Assembly (NCBI GenBank): GCA_900551885.1 | Contig: URXS01000037.1 | Span: 1 to 16,757, forward strand | Direction: 5' to 3' | From: an uncultured Oscillibacter sp. | Lineage (GTDB): Bacteria; Bacillota; Clostridia; Oscillospirales; Oscillospiraceae | Length of the DNA: 16,757 nt | Part shown: positions 1 through 5,777 of the stretch, piece by piece | Position numbering within the stretch: the first letter of the stretch is position 1 | Layout of the letters: each line of letters begins with the position of its first letter | Made by a program: the position numbers and the translations under genes | The notes under the pieces: generated by a model | Told to the model about the DNA's origin: nothing | The model's input: the letters and a program-made list of their open reading frames with translations, nothing else | Databases searched by the model: none

Positions 1-1
1 G

Positions 2-451
2 TCGGACATCTTGTCGTCGGACATCCGGCTCTCCGTGGTCTGCGGAGCGAATGCGCCGGTCCTGAGCGGACTGGATGTCTCCCCGGAAACGCCGCTGGTA
101 TATCTGGAGCGGAACTTCACCCGGAATGGGTGCGTTCTGGGCATCAACCGCGCCTGGTTTCCCGAAAAACTGGTTCCAAAAATGGCCCAATTGGGGTTGA
201 TCGAAGACAGCATCACCACAACATTGCAGACACGCTACCGGCTCCAGTTCCATTCGGTGGAAAACTATATCGAGTCCGTGGCTCTGGATGCCTCCACCGC
301 CCATCAGCTCCAGGCGGCGTCCGCATCCCCGGCCTTGAAAATCAGCTCTGTATACACCATCGCCGGAGGGACTCCCATCGAATACGCCATCACCGTCTGG
401 AACGGCAGCGGTACACAGTTCCACGTGATGATCGCGCCCGGCGGAAAATAA
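2..451 (+). CDS. GntR/HutC-family transcriptional regulator, C-terminal UTRA domain (5' partial)
   Basis: The frame is open from the first bases of the window to the TAA at 449-451, so the start and the N-terminal winged-helix domain lie outside. The visible 149 or so residues read as a UTRA ligand-binding domain: an aromatic/arginine strand near 'YLERNFTRNG', the 'INRAWFPEKLVPKM' segment, the 'TTLQTRYRLQF' helix, an 'ESVALDAS' stretch and a final 'GGTPIEYAITVWNG' strand. UTRA domains of HutC-type regulators (FrlR, NagR/YvoA, TreR) usually bind phosphorylated sugars or related metabolites and release DNA. The gene converges on the SIS-yjbQ operon, whose promoter carries a large palindrome, so it is the obvious candidate regulator of that operon. 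That link is inferred. A 10-bp direct repeat (1-10 and 16-25) occurs in frame at the left edge and looks incidental. Confidence 0.85.
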   Translation, partial: SDILSSDIRLSVVCGANAPVLSGLDVSPETPLVYLERNFTRNGCVLGINRAWFPEKLVPKMAQLGLIEDSITTTLQTRYRLQFHSVENYIESVALDASTAHQLQAASASPALKISSVYTIAGGTPIEYAITVWNGSGTQFHVMIAPGGK

Positions 452-515
452 CGGAAAAATGAGACTGTCAATAAACCCGAATCATTCGCGCAACGGGAAG
501 GAATAGAGTTACGAG

Positions 516-546
516 AGGAACCCAGGAAGGGTTCCTTTCATTTTCA
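516..546 (+). terminator. Probable terminator of the GntR gene
   Basis: A perfect 8-bp stem, AGGAACCC (516-523) with GGGTTCCT (529-536), has a 5-base loop and is followed by a pyrimidine-rich tail (TTCATTTTCATT). It lies 65 bases after the GntR stop codon. The T-tract is broken, so its efficiency is uncertain. A better terminator follows at 623-657. Confidence 0.5.
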
Positions 547-555
547 TTCATTCGT

Positions 556-583
556 TTTTCAGAACTTCAGAAAGTTCTGAAAA
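556..583. repeat. Perfect 12-bp-arm inverted repeat of unknown role
   Basis: TTTTCAGAACTT (556-567) and AAGTTCTGAAAA (572-583) are exact reverse complements around a 4-base loop, CAGA. No T-tract follows the stem on either strand, so it is not a classic terminator. It may be a protein-binding site, an mRNA-stabilising hairpin, or part of the possible mobile remnant around it. Confidence 0.6.
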
Positions 584-622
584 CGTGCTCTGTCTGGAGA
601 AAAGGCTTTTTCGACAGGCTGC

Positions 623-657
623 GATGTAATGTGCTTTGAGCGCATTACATCTTTTTT
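623..657 (+). terminator. Rho-independent terminator, + strand
   Basis: GATGTAATGTGC (623-634) pairs with GCGCATTACATC (640-651), 12 bp with one G-U pair, around a TTTGA loop, followed directly by six T residues (652-657). It terminates rightward transcription coming from the GntR gene just before the convergent yjbQ gene. Read leftward, the stem is not followed by a T-run. Confidence 0.8.
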
Positions 658-664
658 GCAGATG

Positions 665-1069
665 TCAGTCGCTCATCAGCTTGACAAAGTATTCCCGCGG
701 TCTGGGACCGTCGAACTCCAGGAAGTAGATCCCCTGGGAATGGCCCAACAGCAGCTTGCCCTCATGAATGGGAATGGAAAAATTCACGCCGATCAGGGAG
801 GATTTCACATGTCCCGCCGCGTCCTGTGGAGTGTCGTGCTGGTGCTTGAAATCGATCCGCGTGGGAATCAGGCGGCAGATCTCATCCTGCAAGTCCAGAA
901 AACCGTTGGGGTCCCAGAAGGATGTGATGGTCAGCCCGGCCGTGGTGTGGGGGGTGCAGATGGTGCACAGGCCCTCCTGAATGCCGCTGCTCTCCACATA
1001 AGCCTTGATATCGTCCGTCAGAGGGACGACATCCCGCTCAACTGTATTGATTTTGAAATTTTTCAGCAT
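665..1069 (-). CDS. yjbQ: YjbQ/UPF0047 family protein (secondary thiamine-phosphate synthase-like)
   Basis: The product is 134 aa, the usual size of the YjbQ/UPF0047 family. The hallmark segments are present: 'CTPHTTAGLTI' near residues 42-52, an HxH-like stretch 'DFKHQHDTPQDAAGHVKSSLIG', and the C-terminal 'GIYFLEFDGPRPREYF' with the family's D-G-P-R-x-R signature. E. coli YjbQ has weak thiamine-phosphate synthase activity, but the physiological role of the family is unsettled. The start is the ATG at 1069 (MLKNFKIN), preceded by AAAGGGAG; the frame runs further upstream, but only inside the SIS gene. It sits 14 bp after the SIS gene and must be cotranscribed with it from the promoter at 2351-2379. 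Its link to sugar-phosphate metabolism here is unexplained. Confidence 0.9.
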   Translation of the reverse strand: MLKNFKINTVERDVVPLTDDIKAYVESSGIQEGLCTICTPHTTAGLTITSFWDPNGFLDLQDEICRLIPTRIDFKHQHDTPQDAAGHVKSSLIGVNFSIPIHEGKLLLGHSQGIYFLEFDGPRPREYFVKLMSD

Positions 1070-1083
1070 AACATCGCTCCCTT

Positions 1084-2223
1084 TCAATCCAGCACCATGT
1101 CGCTGACTTTGATGCCGGCACCGTGGTCCGCAAAGGCCCAGTTGTCCCTGCACCCTCTGCCGTAGGTCTCGCCGATCATGGCGCTGATATAGCCATTCAG
1201 CAGGGCACAAGGGGCAAAGCCCGTCAGGGCCGCGGAGAGATCATAGGCAGTTCCGGGAACACGGATGATATCGGGGCAATCCTGCCGGAAACAGTCCGGC
1301 TCGTCGGTAATCACCACCGTGGGGCGTTTCATATCCACTGCGGCATGGTGGACCATCTCCTGCGTGCGCCGCAGCCCGCGGTTGCGCCCGGTGCAGACCA
1401 CAACGGTCCCGATCCCGGACACATTCCGCATGAAGAAGTTCAGGTGCAGCCACTCCTCGGCGTTGATGCACATGGCGTATTTTCCAGTGGCCTCAAACGC
1501 CTTGGCGTGACCGTACCAGGCGGCTGCGTAATCCATGCCGGCACCCACGTAATCATAGGCTTCAAAGTCTTTCCAGCTCTGCGCAACCGCAAGGCACTTG
1601 GCATCCATATCCGGCAGCAGGGCATCCAGTTGATCCGCCTGCGCCAGCAGATCTTTCCGATAGGCGTTGGCCTGGTCCATCGTATATCTGCCCCGGACCT
1701 CACCGATCCGAATAGCCAGCAAAATCAGCGACAGAACGGAAACCATGTAGGAGCGGACGCCCGGGGCGCTTTCAAAGGGGGGAATCTCCAGATCCATCAC
1801 TCGAGAAGCGCTCTTTGCCAGGAGGGAATCCCGGTTCCCCGTCACCGCCAGTGCGAATGCCCCGGCTCTGACAGCCCGCTGGATGGCCTCCCCAACACGG
1901 GCTACCCCGCCGGAGTTGCTGACCGCAATGACGAGCGGATTCAGAGGTGCAAAGCCAAGCTGCTTATCCGCATAATAGCGGCTCAGATCCAGAGCCGGCA
2001 CGATCTCTGTGGGAATCCCGGTCAACTGCTCAAAGGTATACTTGGTGGCCATGGCCGCGGCGTGAGAATCCCCACATCCGGTCAGAATGATCCGCTGAAT
2101 CGCGAAGATCTCCTGGAAGGACAAGATCCCCCGAGCCTTTGGCTCCAGATCCTGATACTGCTGCCGCAGCAAATCGGGAAGGCTGAAAACTTGACGCCTC
2201 ATGGCGTTGTCGAAGCTGTTCAT
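1084..2223 (-). CDS. SIS-domain sugar-phosphate isomerase/deglycase-like protein
   Basis: This 379-aa protein has two SIS domains, like the isomerase half of GlmS and like FrlB/AgaS. The first domain shows 'ILTGCGDSHAA' (residues 46-56) and the phosphate-binding 'VIAVSNSGG' (98-106). The second shows 'YVGAGMDYAAAWYGHAKAFEATGKYA' spread over 225-250 and 'NAEEWLHLNFF' (254-264), where GlmS-type enzymes place catalytic Glu and His residues. It has no glutamine amidotransferase domain, so it should act as an aldose/ketose isomerase, a deaminase or a Frl-type deglycase on an amino- or amine-linked sugar phosphate in the cytoplasm. The start ATG at 2223 has AAGGAG about 8 bases upstream. The gene is first in a two-gene operon with yjbQ, under a promoter overlapped by a palindrome. 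Pairing with a GntR/UTRA regulator recalls frlB/frlR, but the substrate cannot be read from the sequence. Confidence 0.85.
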   Translation of the reverse strand: MNSFDNAMRRQVFSLPDLLRQQYQDLEPKARGILSFQEIFAIQRIILTGCGDSHAAAMATKYTFEQLTGIPTEIVPALDLSRYYADKQLGFAPLNPLVIAVSNSGGVARVGEAIQRAVRAGAFALAVTGNRDSLLAKSASRVMDLEIPPFESAPGVRSYMVSVLSLILLAIRIGEVRGRYTMDQANAYRKDLLAQADQLDALLPDMDAKCLAVAQSWKDFEAYDYVGAGMDYAAAWYGHAKAFEATGKYAMCINAEEWLHLNFFMRNVSGIGTVVVCTGRNRGLRRTQEMVHHAAVDMKRPTVVITDEPDCFRQDCPDIIRVPGTAYDLSAALTGFAPCALLNGYISAMIGETYGRGCRDNWAFADHGAGIKVSDMVLD

Positions 2224-2345
2224 TGACTTTTACTCCTTACTCTCCTGGTGAGCAGCGCTCATCACATCCATAGACCACCGTCCTGTTGCACCCACTGGTT
2301 TCATGGCCGGCGCTGCCAGGTAACGAGGTCCCCATCTATTTCCGG

Positions 2346-2375
2346 CTTGTATTATTGCATTAAATATAATACAAG
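2346..2375 (-). promoter_or_regulatory. Large palindromic operator in the SIS-yjbQ promoter
   Basis: CTTGTATTAT (2346-2355) and ATAATACAAG (2366-2375) are exact 10-bp inverted arms with a 10-base spacer. The arms fall on the -10 element and on the edge of the -35 element of the leftward promoter, so a bound dimer would block RNA polymerase. AT-rich palindromes of this kind suit GntR/HutC regulators; the regulator ending at 451 is the nearest candidate. The sequence differs from the LacI-type sites at 4541-4765. The match to a specific protein is inferred. Confidence 0.65.
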
Positions 2376-2379
2376 TCAA
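2351..2379 (-). promoter_or_regulatory. Sigma-A promoter of the SIS-yjbQ operon
   Basis: Read leftward, TTGACT (2379-2374) is followed after 17 bases by AATAAT (2356-2351); each matches the consensus at five of six positions. Transcription would begin near 2344, giving a leader of about 120 nt before the SIS start codon. The leader contains a small hairpin, TGAGC-GCT-GCTCA, just before the ribosome binding site. Upstream, a short GGGCC/GGCCC hairpin (2406-2421) after the deoxyribosyltransferase gene lacks a T-tract, so some readthrough from the upstream operon is likely. Confidence 0.75.
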
Positions 2380-2433
2380 TTACTTCCTTGCCCACTGCTC
2401 TCAATGGGCCGGAGAAGGCCCGGTCTCACCGAC

Positions 2434-3543
2434 TCATTTCAGCTCCCGGGATACCTGCTCCATCACGCCGGAAAAATCGGAAGCCTGGAAAATCGGCATG
2501 GAGGCAGAGAACATCAGGTTGATGGGATAGTCGAAATTCTCCGCGTTTCGCCCGCACTCGTCCCGGAACTCCCGCTCCGGGCCGTAGTTGGGAATCCGCT
2601 CCTTCATGATTCTGGTATCCGCCATGTAACCAAACAGCTTCTTGCCGAGCTGATAGCCCATGCCACACTCGAAGCTCACGTCATTGCTGGGCTCATACCC
2701 GCGAAAATCATTGAGGTTGGCTACAATGATGTCGCAGTCTCTCACATGCTGCTGATACCGGTAAAATTCCACCGCGGCACGCTGATAGGGATTGTCCTCC
2801 ACAACGTCCGGTTCCTCTCTGGCCCGGTCCAGGGGAGTAAGCACATCGTACCCATATTCCGCGCACACGCGCTTCATCCGGGCATACACCTCTTCGGCAT
2901 CAGGCGCATACCGCTCGGGGCCGGCCAGATAAACCACCGGCCTTTTCTTTTCAAGGGGCGGCAGCTCCTCTCTCCCGGCTGTATGGATTCCCAGGACAGC
3001 GGCCTTGTTCTCCTGCTCGATATCCAGCATCAACAATTGGAGACAGTGGTCAAAAGAGCCTTCCAGGATTTTGCAGGCGCCAAAAATCGCCGTGGCAAAC
3101 GGAAGGTCCTGATAGGGCAGGATCCGACCGTCGACGTCGTAGACCCCACCGTCCCGTATGGACACGCCCTGGTGTTTCCAGACCATAGGGCGCTTGTCCC
3201 GGGTGTATGCGTAGCAGCGAATCCCTCTGGCATACGCCATGCCCAGCTCGTAGATGGAGCCGCCGTCAGGCTCCGCTCCCCGGAACGTCTCCAGATCCAC
3301 CAGGATGGCGGTGGATTCGTTCATGCACCTTGCGCAGTTCTGAAAGATTTCCCTGGCGTTCTCCCGCAGATCCTCATGGCTCAAATCCAGCGGATGATCG
3401 CCGGGCATGGAGACCCCGAAGCCATAATACTCCGCCTTCCGCCTCATGGCGTCCCAGAGGGTATATCCATTGGTATAGAAGCACTCAGGTCCTGCCAGAT
3501 ACAGTTTCTCCCTGGCAAACAGCTTTGCCGCATCGTCGTACAT
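2434..3543 (-). CDS. Double-domain nucleoside 2-deoxyribosyltransferase family protein
   Basis: This 369-aa protein has two nucleoside 2-deoxyribosyltransferase domains in tandem; single-domain enzymes have about 150-160 aa. Domain 1 (about 13-175) opens with 'LYLAGPE' (14-20) and has 'AEPDGGSIYELGMAYARG' (90-107), where Glu99 fits the catalytic nucleophile and Asp93 the preceding conserved acid. Domain 2 (about 202-365) opens with 'VVYLAGPE' (203-210) and has 'EPSNDVSFECGMGYQLGKK' (284-302) with Glu292. Both halves seem to keep the nucleophile, but the surrounding loops have diverged. Family members swap or hydrolyse bases on (deoxy)ribosides through a covalent glycosyl-enzyme. The start ATG at 3543 has AAAGGAG upstream, 20 bp after the nucleoside hydrolase gene, so both share one operon. 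The actual reaction, transfer or hydrolysis, and the sugar are not visible. Confidence 0.85.
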   Translation of the reverse strand: MYDDAAKLFAREKLYLAGPECFYTNGYTLWDAMRRKAEYYGFGVSMPGDHPLDLSHEDLRENAREIFQNCARCMNESTAILVDLETFRGAEPDGGSIYELGMAYARGIRCYAYTRDKRPMVWKHQGVSIRDGGVYDVDGRILPYQDLPFATAIFGACKILEGSFDHCLQLLMLDIEQENKAAVLGIHTAGREELPPLEKKRPVVYLAGPERYAPDAEEVYARMKRVCAEYGYDVLTPLDRAREEPDVVEDNPYQRAAVEFYRYQQHVRDCDIIVANLNDFRGYEPSNDVSFECGMGYQLGKKLFGYMADTRIMKERIPNYGPEREFRDECGRNAENFDYPINLMFSASMPIFQASDFSGVMEQVSRELK

Positions 3544-3563
3544 GGTCTGTATTCTCCTTTACC

Positions 3564-4517
3564 TCAGGCCAATACCAACTGCATCAGCAGCCGCAGGAAA
3601 CGCACGTGGTCCGCTTTGCGGCCGATGTGGATCACCGGGAGCTGTTCCCAGACAAAATGGTGCCGGGAATCCAGGATCGTCATACCCAGGGTCAGATCGC
3701 CCTTGGTCTCAATACCCACATGTCCTTCAAACGTCTCAACCAGAGACGGATCAATGGCATACCCCACTGCCATGCAGTCAATGACGGTACAGTAAGCCTC
3801 AAACCCCCGTCCCGCCACAAAGCGGATGGCCTGACGGAGAAACTTCGCCTCTTTTTTATCGCTGGCATCCAGGGCGGCAATATCCTGCTCAGTCAGATTC
3901 ACATCGAAATGGGTGGCCACATCCAGACCAAGGGCGGTGAATTTCACACCGGAATGATACACGATATCCGCCGCCTCAGGATCCACGAATACGTTCCACT
4001 CGCTTTGGGGCGTGTCGCCCGTGGCATTGGAAAAGGCATATTTGTTCAGTCCAAAGGCACCGGAAATGGCAATGATCTCTTTGATCATCACCTTGATCTC
4101 CGGCGCTTTTTGCATGGCCATTCCCACATTGCTCAGGGGTCCGGTGCAAACAAGCGTGATCTCACCGGGATTTGCCTTCACCAGGTCGATGATCAGGTCA
4201 ATCGCGTGCTTCTCACTAGGCGGAGTCACGGGGGCGGGAAGAAAATTCTCCGCCTGTCCGTCCGCTCCATGGGTAAAAGGGTCCTTGGGCCTGGGCCTGA
4301 CCATCGGTTCAGCCATACCCTTGGCCACCGGGATGTCTGTCCGCCCCAGCATCTCCAAAACCTTGAGCGCATTTACACAGGTGACCTCCGCCGGATAATT
4401 GCCATTGACGGTGGTCACCGCCAGGACCTCCAGCGCAGGTGATTTGCAGGCCATGACGATGGCCATGGAATCATCCATGCCCGGATCGCAGTCCAAAATA
4501 ATTTTCCTCTTGTCCAT
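3564..4517 (-). CDS. Nucleoside hydrolase (IunH/RihA-C family)
   Basis: The 317-aa product has the normal length for inosine-uridine preferring nucleoside hydrolases, which split a ribonucleoside into base and ribose in the cytoplasm. The N-terminal calcium-binding motif 'ILDCDPGMDD' (residues 7-16) is intact, followed by 'VTTVNGN' (34-40), 'THGADG' (82-87), 'LVCTGPLSN' (122-130) and 'EWNVFVDPEAA' (173-183). The late 'HD' motif of the classic enzymes reads Ile246-Asp247: the calcium-ligand Asp is kept but the leaving-group histidine appears to be lost, suggesting an altered substrate. The ATG at 4517 (MDKRK) is chosen because the family motif begins right after it, with a modest GGGA upstream. 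It is first in a LacI-controlled operon with the deoxyribosyltransferase gene. Confidence 0.9.
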   Translation of the reverse strand: MDKRKIILDCDPGMDDSMAIVMACKSPALEVLAVTTVNGNYPAEVTCVNALKVLEMLGRTDIPVAKGMAEPMVRPRPKDPFTHGADGQAENFLPAPVTPPSEKHAIDLIIDLVKANPGEITLVCTGPLSNVGMAMQKAPEIKVMIKEIIAISGAFGLNKYAFSNATGDTPQSEWNVFVDPEAADIVYHSGVKFTALGLDVATHFDVNLTEQDIAALDASDKKEAKFLRQAIRFVAGRGFEAYCTVIDCMAVGYAIDPSLVETFEGHVGIETKGDLTLGMTILDSRHHFVWEQLPVIHIGRKADHVRFLRLLMQLVLA

Positions 4518-4540
4518 ATATCTCAGTCCCTTTTCGGTTT

Positions 4541-4578
4541 TTGCTAAATATTTGATAAATTTTTCTCTTTTGCTAAAT
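4541..4578 (-). promoter_or_regulatory. Cluster of LacI half-sites in the nucleoside hydrolase promoter and leader
   Basis: Three copies of TTG(A/C)TAAAT occur: TTGCTAAAT (4541-4549), TTGATAAAT (4552-4560) and TTGCTAAAT (4570-4578). They match the half of the perfect palindrome at 4746-4765. The last copy overlaps the -10 element of the leftward promoter and the other two lie in its early transcribed region. Binding there by the LacI-family protein encoded at 4779 would repress the hydrolase operon, and pairing with the distant palindrome could form a loop. Function is inferred from repetition and position. Confidence 0.6.
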
Positions 4579-4604
4579 ATATCACGTGTCAGCATGGTTT
4601 TCAA
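4576..4604 (-). promoter_or_regulatory. Promoter of the nucleoside hydrolase operon
   Basis: Reading leftward, TTGAAA (4604-4599), a 17-base spacer and TATATT (4581-4576) match the sigma-A consensus at five of six positions each. The expected start near 4569 leaves a leader of about 50 nt that contains two of the LacI-type half-sites. Confidence 0.75.
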
Positions 4605-4711
4605 GCTAAAATTTTTTCTGTTTTTTTGGCAAAAATCACTACATATCCTCATTTATTTTTAAAAAAGCGACTGGATAGGTTGACCTTTTTCGGTTAAACT
4701 GGTCATTTTGC

Positions 4712-4740
4712 TTGACGTGTCGGTCCGATTGAGGTAAGAT
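4712..4740 (+). promoter_or_regulatory. Promoter of the LacI-ADP-ribosylglycohydrolase operon
   Basis: TTGACG (4712-4717) and TAAGAT (4735-4740) are separated by 17 bases. The palindromic operator starts 6 bases after the -10 element, over the expected transcription start, which fits autorepression. Confidence 0.6.
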
Positions 4741-4745
4741 AAGTT

Positions 4746-4765
4746 TTGATAAATTAATTTATCAA
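4746..4765. promoter_or_regulatory. Perfect 20-bp palindromic operator, LacI type
   Basis: TTGATAAATTAATTTATCAA is an exact palindrome. It lies between the -10 element and the GTG start of the LacI-family gene, and its half-site recurs three times at the divergent promoter. Unlike typical LacI-family operators, the centre is TTAA rather than CG. Confidence 0.75.
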
Positions 4766-4778
4766 GAGAGGGATCCAC

Positions 4779-5768
4779 GTGAAAGTAAAAGTGAAAGACA
4801 TTGCCCAGGCGGCGGGAGTTTCCACGACCGCCGTGTCTCTGGTTCTCAATGGTAAACCCTCGCGTCTCTCGGAAGCCACCAAGGAAAAAATCATACGGAT
4901 TGCCAGAGAGCTGGCCTTTCAAAACGAATATTCCCTGCAAAGTGCCTCCCACAAGAAGGTACAGACGCTGGGGCTGATCCTCCCAAGTATCCGGGAACCC
5001 TTCTATTTGAGGCTGGCAGAGGAGATCGAGAGGCGGGCTTACAACATGGGCTACACCGTGCTTACCTCCTTTTGTGAGAATGATCTGCGCCGCTGCTGCG
5101 CCGCGGTGGAGGGTGTGGCCATGAAAAACGTGGACGGGATCCTTTTTGTGGCACCCTCGACCAGTGAGAAAGATGATCAGCTCACCAAAATACTGAAGGT
5201 CCTGCTGCAAAACGCCGTTCCGATGGTTTTGATTGACCGGGCGGTCTACTCTGTCTTCTGTGACTTTGTGACCTCGGACAACAAATACGGCGGCAAGGCG
5301 GCGACCCTATATCTGGCGGAGCAGGGACACGAGAAAATCGGATGCCTGTGTGGGCCGCAGAATATCTATACCGCACGCAAACGCTTCCAAGGATACCGGG
5401 AAGGGCTTGCCTCCGTCAAGCAAGAATTCCGGGAGGACTGCATCTACTACGGAGACCTTACGGCGGAGAGCGGGAAAGCAGGTGCCGAGCGCCTGTATGA
5501 GCGGGGATGCACGGCGATTTTCGTGGCCAATGATCTCATGACGGAGGGGGCTGTTGCGTTTGCCAGAGAGCATGGCCTGTCCATCCCAAAGGAACTGGCA
5601 ATCGTCGGTTACGACGGTACCGCCTTTGGAGTGCCCTGCGTCCAGCAGAATGTGGCCCTGATTGCCGAAAAAGCTGTGGACCTGGTTTTGGAGCAGATAT
5701 CAGAGGGTCCGGGAAAAACGCCCTCTCGAAACTTCTATATCACGCCTGTGCTGTCAGGCGCCGACTAA
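4779..5768 (+). CDS. LacI-family transcriptional regulator
   Basis: This 329-aa protein has the standard LacI layout. A helix-turn-helix at residues 5-25 ('VKDIAQAAGVSTTAVSLVLNG') is followed by a hinge at about 45-60 and a periplasmic-binding-protein-like effector domain from about residue 62 ('VQTLGLILPSIREPFY', 'VLIDRAV', 'VTSDNKYGG', 'IVGYDGTAFG'). The effector domain resembles ribose/purine-type regulators, which suits the nucleoside enzymes next door. The start is GTG (4779) with GAGAGGG upstream; no ATG is available and this start places the helix-turn-helix correctly. In the hinge, the position usually held by the DNA-intercalating leucine appears to be Ala56. It probably represses itself and the divergent hydrolase operon through the sites at 4541-4578 and 4746-4765. 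The effector is unknown. Confidence 0.92.
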   Translation: MKVKVKDIAQAAGVSTTAVSLVLNGKPSRLSEATKEKIIRIARELAFQNEYSLQSASHKKVQTLGLILPSIREPFYLRLAEEIERRAYNMGYTVLTSFCENDLRRCCAAVEGVAMKNVDGILFVAPSTSEKDDQLTKILKVLLQNAVPMVLIDRAVYSVFCDFVTSDNKYGGKAATLYLAEQGHEKIGCLCGPQNIYTARKRFQGYREGLASVKQEFREDCIYYGDLTAESGKAGAERLYERGCTAIFVANDLMTEGAVAFAREHGLSIPKELAIVGYDGTAFGVPCVQQNVALIAEKAVDLVLEQISEGPGKTPSRNFYITPVLSGAD

Positions 5769-5777
5769 CGGAGACTG

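Larger units (their letters stand above)
462..620. repeat. Possible small MITE-like or IS remnant in the intergenic spacer
   Basis: The ends form an imperfect terminal inverted repeat: AGACTGTCAATAAA at 462-475 against TTTTTCGACAGGCT at 607-620, 11 of 14 positions complementary. Ends reading (A)G(A/C)CTGTC followed by an A-rich stretch resemble termini of several clostridial insertion sequences, which I state from memory only. There is no transposase and I see no clear target-site duplication. The interior carries two strong hairpins, listed separately. It could equally be a highly structured 3' untranslated region of the GntR gene. Confidence 0.25.

Noticed and set aside
1..25. 10-bp direct repeat at the left edge (1-10 and 16-25)
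   Set aside because: It is in frame inside the GntR-family gene and shifts by five codons; most simply a small coding duplication or chance, with the upstream sequence unavailable.
1123..3795. Long + strand open frames (about 367 and 515 codons)
   Set aside because: They are shadows of the SIS, deoxyribosyltransferase and nucleoside hydrolase genes on the other strand, which carry family motifs and ribosome binding sites.
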